Below, in pieces: positions 8,203-13,228 of a stretch of DNA of 13,228 nt; the first letter of the stretch is position 1, and each line of letters starts with the position of its first letter. The stretch spans positions 1 through 13,228 of the forward strand of contig JAUVIG010000060.1 of assembly GCA_030592825.1 (NCBI GenBank). The letters are read 5' to 3'. The stretch is from Chlorobiota bacterium. GTDB lineage: Bacteria; Bacteroidota; Bacteroidia; Bacteroidales; JAADGE01. The notes beneath the pieces were generated by a model. It saw only the letters and a list, made by a program, of their open reading frames with translations. It made no database searches and was not told where the DNA came from. The position numbers were made by a program, and so were the translations under genes.

Positions 8203-9786
8203 ATGAAAAAAATTACATTTATTATCACAATAGTATTCTTTTCAGGAATATTATCAGCACAAAATTGGCAGGAAATTATAACATTAGCTTCTTCTGACGG
8301 TGTTGAAAACGATGATTTTGCTTATTGTGTCTCTATATCAGGAGACTATGCAATAGTTGGTGCTCACAATGAAGACGAAGATATTAACGGCGACAATTAT
8401 TTACTTAATGCCGGTTCTGCTTATATATTTTTCAATAATGAAGGAGTTTGGGAAGAAATACAAAAAATTGTTGCATCTGACAGAGGGCAAGAAGATAATT
8501 TCGGCAAAGCTGTTTCTATATCAGGCGATTATGCTGTAGTTGGAGCTTTCAGAGAAGATGAAGATATAAACGGCGGAAATACTTTAACAAGTGCAGGTTC
8601 TGCTTATATATTTTTCAATAACGCCGGAATATGGGAAGAGACACAAAAAATTACAGCTTCCGACAGAGAAGCTGCAAATTATTTTGGCAGAAATGTTTCA
8701 ATGTGCGAAAATTATATAATTATCGGAGCTTATGAAAACACCACAGATGCTTCAGGAGGAAATTCAATATCCAAAGCCGGTGCATCTTACATATTTTATA
8801 ACAATATCGGAACTTGGGAAGAAACACAAAAAATTGTTGCATCAGACAGAGCTTTTGAAGATCGATTTGGTGCATCTGTTGCAATATCAAATAATTATGC
8901 AGTAGTTGGTGCTTATTATGAAGACGAAGACGAAACCGGTAGTAATACTTTGAATGATGCAGGCTCGGCTTATATTTTTTATAATAATGAAGGAACATGG
9001 CAAGAAGTTCAAAAAATTGCAGCATCTGACAGGGCAACCCAAGATTATTTCAGCAGTGATGTTGCAGTTTACGGAGATTACATAATAGTCGGGGCATGGT
9101 ACGAAGATGAAGATGAGTCAGGTGGGAATACTATGGAAAATTCGGGTTCGGCTTATGTTTTTTTTAATAACGAAGGAGTTTGGGAAGAAACACAAAAATT
9201 AACTGCTTCTGACAGAAACATTCAAGATGTATTCGGACTGTCTGTATCTGTATCCGGAGATTATGCAATAATAAATTCATATAACGATGATGAAGATGCT
9301 AACGGAGAGAATTTTTTAGATTGTGCAGGATCTGCATATATTTATTATAATAATGCCGGGGCCTGGGAAGAAATACAAAAAATTGTTGCATCAGACAGAG
9401 CAGAAGGAGACCTTTTCAGTCGAACAGTTGCAATAGACGGAAACAGAATAATTTCCGGTGCCTACGGAAAAAATACTTTTACCGGTAAAATTTACTTTTA
9501 CGAACAAGAACCAACACTTATAAAAACTCTGTCTCAAAACGATATTTTAATTTATCCAAACCCCACAACAGGTGTTTTTAATCTTAAAGCGTTTGAAAGC
9601 TCCCGAAATATCGGGACCGGCTCTTTAAGCGTTGAAATAACGAATGTTACCGGACAAATTATTAAACATTTATCAATTGATAATGAGCACCTTACACTTG
9701 ATTTAAGTGAGCAACAAAAAGGAATTTATTTTATTAAAATAAAATCGAATAACCTTTTTATTATCAAAAAAATAATCAAAAATTAA
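8203..9786 (+). CDS. T9SS-sorted FG-GAP-type seven-bladed beta-propeller protein
   Basis: The 527-residue protein has a signal peptide at 1-20 (FSGILSAQ) and then seven tandem units from residue 29 to about 437. The unit is 61 residues (62 in the first) with the pattern ASDR...F...VSISGDYAIVGA..EDED.NGGN...AGSAYIF, split here by variable residues, then NNEG.WEE.QKI. This is the FG-GAP/integrin-alpha-like propeller repeat. The acidic loop (DED.NG.N) resembles the calcium loops of that family and is kept in units 1, 2, 4, 5 and 6. The seventh unit lacks the WEE.QKI strand, and the matching strand (NWQEIITLASSD) sits right after the signal peptide, so the ring can close by 'velcro' pairing. A type-A sorting domain follows at about 446-527 (ILIYPNPTTGVF, GQIIKHL, GIYFIKI). 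It probably mediates surface binding; the ligand is unknown. The ATG lies 2 nt after the upstream stop, which indicates co-transcription. Confidence 0.93.
   Translation: MKKITFIITIVFFSGILSAQNWQEIITLASSDGVENDDFAYCVSISGDYAIVGAHNEDEDINGDNYLLNAGSAYIFFNNEGVWEEIQKIVASDRGQEDNFGKAVSISGDYAVVGAFREDEDINGGNTLTSAGSAYIFFNNAGIWEETQKITASDREAANYFGRNVSMCENYIIIGAYENTTDASGGNSISKAGASYIFYNNIGTWEETQKIVASDRAFEDRFGASVAISNNYAVVGAYYEDEDETGSNTLNDAGSAYIFYNNEGTWQEVQKIAASDRATQDYFSSDVAVYGDYIIVGAWYEDEDESGGNTMENSGSAYVFFNNEGVWEETQKLTASDRNIQDVFGLSVSVSGDYAIINSYNDDEDANGENFLDCAGSAYIYYNNAGAWEEIQKIVASDRAEGDLFSRTVAIDGNRIISGAYGKNTFTGKIYFYEQEPTLIKTLSQNDILIYPNPTTGVFNLKAFESSRNIGTGSLSVEITNVTGQIIKHLSIDNEHLTLDLSEQQKGIYFIKIKSNNLFIIKKIIKN
8287..9510 (+). 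repeat. Seven tandem propeller-blade repeats, 183-bp period
   Basis: Unit boundaries, set at the Ala codon of ASDR or ASSD, are 8287-8472 (186 bp, one extra codon), 8473-8655, 8656-8838, 8839-9021, 9022-9204, 9205-9387 and 9388 to about 9510 (incomplete). Units 2 to 6 are exactly 61 codons each with no indels between them. DNA identity is moderate, highest around the codons for AGSAYIF and QKI.ASDR. Confidence 0.9.
9601..9616. repeat. Small palindromic hairpin inside the sorting-domain coding region
   Basis: TCCCGA and TCGGGA (9601-9606 and 9611-9616) are perfect arms around AATA. The site lies in the codons for ESSRNIGTGS, where this sorting domain is about four residues longer than the closely related ones encoded downstream (FNLKAFESSRNIGTGSLSV against FTIQNLKVSEKPLSV). 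It may be a short inserted hairpin element. It could also be chance. Confidence 0.45.
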
Positions 9787-9792
9787 AGCATA

Positions 9793-10728
9793 ATGAAAAA
9801 AATAATATTTTTTATTGCCATAATTATTTTACCGTTTATTTCATTCGCTCATTCAGGCGATACGATATTTGTTGAACACGGAATATCACCCGTTATTGAT
9901 GGAACAATTTCAGCCGGAGAATGGGATGATGCTGCAATATATACATATCAGGCAGGACTTACAGGACAAGAAATTACGGTTACTTTTTACATAAAGCATA
10001 ATGGATCTGATACTTTGTATATTGCTCAAAATATGCCGAATACCTTAAGTGGTGATAGAGATTTGGTTTGGTTCGACATTCAAAATAACGGAGGTGCATC
10101 CCCTCAAACAGATGACTATATGCTTAATAAGTATCATATGGATGGCTCACCGACAATAGAAGAAAAAGGCACCGGCTCGTCATGGGATATAGTAACACAG
10201 AACGGATGGATTGTAGAACTGACAGGAGACGATTGGAGCAGTAATGTCGGACAAATTGAATTTGCTGTTGCTTTTTCAAAACTCGGTATTACACCCAACA
10301 TACAAAAAACGATTGGCTTTGGTATTGCTTTCGGCGAATTAACAATACCTTATAATCCTTCCAGAATATGGAGTTGGCCAACAAACAGCGATTATTTAAA
10401 TCCTAATTCTTGGGCAGACTTATTATTTTTTGACACTCAAACTAATATCAAAGAACAAAAAGAAATTCATAGTATAATGATATTTCCAAACCCCACAACC
10501 GGAATTTTTACAATTCAAAACCTTAAAGTGTCCGAAAAACCTTTAAGCGTTAAAATCACAAATATCAGCGGACAAATTATTAAACAATTTACAACAAACA
10601 ACAGGCAAATGTCAATTGATTTAAGCGAACAAACAAAAGGGATTTATTTTATTAAAATTCTTTATACTGATCGAAGTCGAAGTAAAACTGATAATCAAAT
10701 TTATACAAACAAACTTATTGTAAAATAG
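9793..10728 (+). CDS. T9SS-sorted CBM9-like (DOMON-type fold) protein
   Basis: The 311-residue protein has a signal peptide at about 1-19 (KKIIFFIAIIILPF, SFA/H). Residues about 22-212 resemble the carbohydrate-binding module family 9-like fold: the hallmark opening PVIDGTISAGEWDDA, then strands ITVTFYIKHNGSDTLYIAQ, DLVWFDIQNNGG, GWIVELTGDDW, QIEFAVAFSKLGI and IGFGIAFGE, and the closing PTNSDYLNPNSWADLLF. CBM9 proteins bind sugar ends, and CBM9-like domains in other proteins bind haem or other ligands, so the ligand here is open. A type-A sorting domain starts at about 227 (IMIFPNPTTGIF, GQIIKQF, GIYFIKI, NKLIVK). Its last loop is lengthened by TDRSRSKTDNQIYT compared with its neighbours. The ATG lies 6 nt after the upstream stop, in the same operon. 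There is no catalytic domain, so this is a binding protein of the surface locus. Confidence 0.85.
   Translation: MKKIIFFIAIIILPFISFAHSGDTIFVEHGISPVIDGTISAGEWDDAAIYTYQAGLTGQEITVTFYIKHNGSDTLYIAQNMPNTLSGDRDLVWFDIQNNGGASPQTDDYMLNKYHMDGSPTIEEKGTGSSWDIVTQNGWIVELTGDDWSSNVGQIEFAVAFSKLGITPNIQKTIGFGIAFGELTIPYNPSRIWSWPTNSDYLNPNSWADLLFFDTQTNIKEQKEIHSIMIFPNPTTGIFTIQNLKVSEKPLSVKITNISGQIIKQFTTNNRQMSIDLSEQTKGIYFIKILYTDRSRSKTDNQIYTNKLIVK
10666..10683. repeat. Short GATCGAAGTCGAAGT-type motif in the sorting-domain loop
   Basis: Positions 10666-10683 read ACTGATCGAAGTCGAAGT and encode TDRSRS in the last loop of the sorting domain, where the related domains are shorter. It is one base from ACTGAGCGAAGTCGAAGT, a form I recall as a common dispersed repeat in some Bacteroidota genomes. 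That comparison is from memory only. Confidence 0.35.
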
Positions 10729-10763
10729 AAAACATAAACTATTAAATTTTAAAATATTCAGAC

Positions 10764-12203
10764 ATGAAAAAAATTACAATTATTATCATATTAGTACTCT
10801 TTTCAGGAATATTATCTGCACAAACAGCTCCTGATACAACATGGACACAAATGTACGCAGGCGGACTTTGGGAATGGGCATGGCAAACAGAACAAACAAC
10901 CGACGGAGGATATATTATAGTTGCCGATACAGATTCTTACGGTGCCGGCGGTTGGGATATTTGGCTGATTAAAACCGATGAAAACGGTGATACTTTATGG
11001 ACAAAAACTTTTGGAGGAATGTCTGAAGAACGAGGTCAGTCAGTTCAACAAACTTCTGACGGAGGTTATATTATTGCCGGAACAACAGTTTCCTTTGCAG
11101 ATTCAGGATATGATATTTGGCTGATAAAAACTGATGAAGACGGGAATGAAACATGGTCGAAAAATTTCAACGGTGATTTATGGGACTGGGGTTATTATGT
11201 CCGACAAACAAACGATGGCGGGTACATTATTACAGGCTATACAGGTGATATTATGACAGATTGGAATGTTTGGCTGATAAAAACCGACAGAAACGGAAAC
11301 CTCACATGGTCAAAAGATTACGGCGAAACCACCGGGGATTTTGACGTAGGACACTCTGTTGAACAAACACAAGACGGAGGTTATATTCTCACCGGATATA
11401 CATATTCTTATGGTGCCGGCAGTAGTGATGTTTGGTTAATTAAAACAGATAATGTTGGTGATACTGCTTGGACGAAAACTTATGGCGGAACCGACCCGGA
11501 TATAGGTTATTCCGTAAAACAAACTGTTGATAACGGATATATTATTGCTTGTCATACAAAATCATACGGAGAAGGAGATTATGATGCATGGTTGATAAAA
11601 ACTGATGCAGCCGGCAATATAGTTTGGGACAAACCTGTCGGCGGAACGGAAGATGACAGAATTTATTCTGTTCAACAAACCGATGACAACGGCTTTGTTT
11701 TTGCCGGTTTTACAGATTCTTTCGGTGCCGGAAATTATGATATGTGGCTTATTAAAACAGCAAATAACGGAGATACATTGTGGACAAAAACTATCGGAAA
11801 TGATAAATTAAACCGTGCAAGATCAGTTGTGCAAACTTCCGACGGCGGATATGCTCTTGCAGGAGATAAATATGACGGCCTTGATGATGGCGAATATAAT
11901 GTTTATTTTGTAAAAATTGATCCGGAACAAGGTGTCAATATAAATGAAAAAAATCAAACAGAGTTTTCGCTTCATTGCTACCCTAATCCCACAAACGGAT
12001 TATTTACAATACAAAACCTTAAAGGCTCTAAAAGACCTTTGAGCATTGAAATAACAAGTATTACCGGACAAGTTATTAAAAGATTATCAACTAAAAATGA
12101 ACAATTAAAAATTGATATAAGTAATCATCCAAAAGGAATTTATTTTGTAAAAATTAAAACTGACGAGATTTCTTATACAGAAAAAATTATATTAATCAAG
12201 TAA
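10764..12203 (+). CDS. T9SS-sorted seven-repeat beta-propeller protein (DGGYI..G / WLIKTD repeats)
   Basis: The 479-residue protein has a signal peptide at 1-20 (FSGILSAQ) almost identical to that of the FG-GAP protein encoded upstream at 8203. Seven units follow from about residue 37 to 389, each with the motifs SVQQTSDGGYIIAG, a variable SYGAG loop, D.WLIKTD..GDT.W and KT.GG. The DGGY or DNGY sites sit at about 47, 99, 151, 204, 256, 308 and 360, a 52-residue period. The last unit ends VYFVKIDPEQG without the W-strand, and the matching strand (DTTWTQMYAGG) lies just after the signal peptide, so the ring closes as in other propellers. Repeats of this kind are widespread in secreted Bacteroidota proteins, and their ligands are mostly unknown. 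A type-A sorting domain occupies about 402-479 (LHCYPNPTNGLF, GQVIKRL, GIYFVKI, EKIILIK). It begins 35 nt after the upstream stop and ends 9 nt before the transporter gene, so it is likely co-transcribed with both. Confidence 0.92.
   Translation: MKKITIIIILVLFSGILSAQTAPDTTWTQMYAGGLWEWAWQTEQTTDGGYIIVADTDSYGAGGWDIWLIKTDENGDTLWTKTFGGMSEERGQSVQQTSDGGYIIAGTTVSFADSGYDIWLIKTDEDGNETWSKNFNGDLWDWGYYVRQTNDGGYIITGYTGDIMTDWNVWLIKTDRNGNLTWSKDYGETTGDFDVGHSVEQTQDGGYILTGYTYSYGAGSSDVWLIKTDNVGDTAWTKTYGGTDPDIGYSVKQTVDNGYIIACHTKSYGEGDYDAWLIKTDAAGNIVWDKPVGGTEDDRIYSVQQTDDNGFVFAGFTDSFGAGNYDMWLIKTANNGDTLWTKTIGNDKLNRARSVVQTSDGGYALAGDKYDGLDDGEYNVYFVKIDPEQGVNINEKNQTEFSLHCYPNPTNGLFTIQNLKGSKRPLSIEITSITGQVIKRLSTKNEQLKIDISNHPKGIYFVKIKTDEISYTEKIILIK
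10872..11933 (+). repeat. Seven tandem propeller repeats, about 156-bp period
   Basis: The units encode about 52 residues each (one has 53), marked by the codons for QT.DGGY and WLIKTD. DNA similarity between units is visible around tggctgataaaaac and gacggaggttatatta. Unit 3 is the most divergent in its loop (GDIMTDWNVW), and unit 7 is the most degraded at its end. Confidence 0.88.
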
Positions 12204-12212
12204 CCGGAATTA

Positions 12213-13178
12213 ATGCAAAAACAAATTCATAAAATAAAAATTTATATCGGAGTCTTATTACTCGGAATTATTTGGGGTTCAACATGGCTTGCAATCAAGT
12301 TCGGACTTGATGAAGCTCCGCCGTTTTTTGCTGCTGCATTAAGATTTATTCTTGCTTTTTTGATACTGTTTGTTTGGCAGAAAATTAAAGGATATAAATT
12401 TCCGAGAAGTTTGAAATATTGGAGAAATACCGGATTTATTGCTTTGCTTATGTTTATTATACCTTATGCTGCGGTATATTGGGGCGAACAGTATATTTCT
12501 TCGGGCTTATCAGCTGTTTTATTTTCATTCCAATCATTATTTGTAGTAATTTTTGCACACTTTATATCAAAAAATGAAAAGGCCGGGATTCTGAAAATCA
12601 CCGGACTTTTTATAGGACTGATAGGTTTATTTTTGATTTATAAAAGCCAAATTAATTGGGATATGATATGGGGTTTTGCAGGAATGTCAGCTTTATTGTT
12701 TGCTGCTGCAAGTGCAGCATTAGGACTTGTTTTATTATCAAAACAAAAACGTAAAATTGAACCTGTTCCGGAAGTAATGACACATCTCGGAATCACGGCA
12801 GTTGCATTTATTTTAATAACATTAATATTTGAAAAACCACCGGAAAATATATTTAACGGAAAATTATGGGTAAGTATAATATATCTTGCGGTTCCGGGTA
12901 CTGCATTCGGATTTATAGTTTTTTATTGGATTGCAAAACATGCAACAGCTTTTGTTACTTCATTTTCAATTTTTATTTCTCCGGTATTTGCTGTATTTTT
13001 AGGATGGTTAATATTAAATGAGAATATAAACAGATTAGGAATAATCGGCGTTTTTTTAGTATTAATAAGCATATTTGTTACTCAATTTAAGAAAAAAATA
13101 CATCTTAATTCGAGTGAAAAAAAATATACTAAAATAAAAAATTATAAAATTTTTAACAGATATAAAAAATCCGTTTGA
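12213..13178 (+). CDS. EamA/DMT-family inner-membrane transporter
   Basis: The 321-residue protein has ten predicted transmembrane helices at about 11-29, 37-55, 72-89, 98-118, 127-143, 151-176, 190-206, 218-239, 246-267 and 273-291, the two-times-five layout of the drug/metabolite transporter superfamily (two EamA domains). Family motifs seen are LGIIWGSTWLAIKFGL in helix 1, RFILAF in helix 2, GEQYISSGLSAVLFS around helices 3-4, ALGLVLLSKQK after helix 6, and SPVFAVFLGWLILNE with its conserved Glu in helix 9. The family exports metabolites or amino acids, and the substrate cannot be read from sequence. A basic tail of about 30 residues (from FKKKIHLN to YKKSV) follows the last helix and is AT-rich and low in complexity. 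It is the only non-T9SS gene here, 9 nt after the preceding stop, so probably in the same operon; functional linkage is not shown. Confidence 0.93.
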   Translation: MQKQIHKIKIYIGVLLLGIIWGSTWLAIKFGLDEAPPFFAAALRFILAFLILFVWQKIKGYKFPRSLKYWRNTGFIALLMFIIPYAAVYWGEQYISSGLSAVLFSFQSLFVVIFAHFISKNEKAGILKITGLFIGLIGLFLIYKSQINWDMIWGFAGMSALLFAAASAALGLVLLSKQKRKIEPVPEVMTHLGITAVAFILITLIFEKPPENIFNGKLWVSIIYLAVPGTAFGFIVFYWIAKHATAFVTSFSIFISPVFAVFLGWLILNENINRLGIIGVFLVLISIFVTQFKKKIHLNSSEKKYTKIKNYKIFNRYKKSV

Positions 13179-13228
13179 AAGTCGCTCTCTCGAAATTAAA
13201 TGTGATGATTTAAGAACTGATGAAGAGA
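13179..13228 (+). other. Window end: possible start of another coding frame, unassigned
   Basis: After the transporter stop there are 50 bases without a terminator. One + frame is open from 13138 to the window end and reads NPFESRSLEIKCDDLRTDEE near its end, which has a protein-like composition. It has no ATG, and it overlaps the transporter's low-complexity tail. It could be an upstream part of a gene with an unusual start, a frameshifted remnant, or chance. I do not recognise the product. Confidence 0.2.

Noticed and set aside
8203..12203. Repeats considered as a CRISPR-like or non-coding tandem array
   Set aside because: The periods (183 and about 156 bp) are whole numbers of codons, the repeats encode conserved propeller motifs, and there are no unique spacers between identical repeats.

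Overview
The window is AT-rich, has no evident Shine-Dalgarno sites, and every convincing gene lies on the + strand. Seven of the eight genes encode exported proteins ending in a Por/type IX secretion (T9SS) C-terminal sorting domain: a 'YPNP..G.F' opening, a 'GQII' core, a 'KGIYFIKI'-type strand and a basic, hydrophobic end. T9SS is confined to the Bacteroidota, so this is a Bacteroidota genome, most plausibly a free-living or environmental member. No T9SS machinery gene, RNA gene, IS element, CRISPR array or defence gene is visible.

Layout. (1) Positions 1-3830 and 3834-6875 hold large modular surface proteins. The first (3-1319) is cut by the window edge and is a close paralogue of the C-terminal half of the third (3834-6830). 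Between them lies an unrelated-core protein (1571-3757) with two adhesin-type domains and a near-perfect 267-bp internal tandem duplication. Strong intrinsic terminators follow the second and third genes, so these genes probably form separate transcription units. (2) Positions 6923-13178 hold five tightly packed genes (gaps of 2, 6, 35 and 9 nt), probably one operon. They encode a secreted SUMF1/FGE-fold protein, a seven-unit FG-GAP-type propeller, a CBM9-like protein, a second seven-unit propeller of a different repeat family, and a ten-helix EamA/DMT transporter.

How the genes fit together. The sequence supports a surface or secreted protein locus: passengers with adhesin, carbohydrate-binding-like and propeller folds, all addressed to the T9SS. 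The last three secreted proteins of the operon share sorting domains that are clearly similar at DNA level, and the two propeller proteins also share almost the same signal-peptide DNA, while their passengers differ. This looks like cassette-style diversification between a fixed leader and a fixed tail. The SUMF1-like protein keeps one of the two cysteines of the true FGE active site and carries a different, FlgD-Ig-like tail. The transporter is the only integral membrane protein, and its link to the others rests on position only.

Nothing here identifies a proven new system. The best candidates for something undescribed are the conserved alpha/beta-looking domain shared by the first and third genes, and the secreted SUMF1/propeller/CBM9-like operon.
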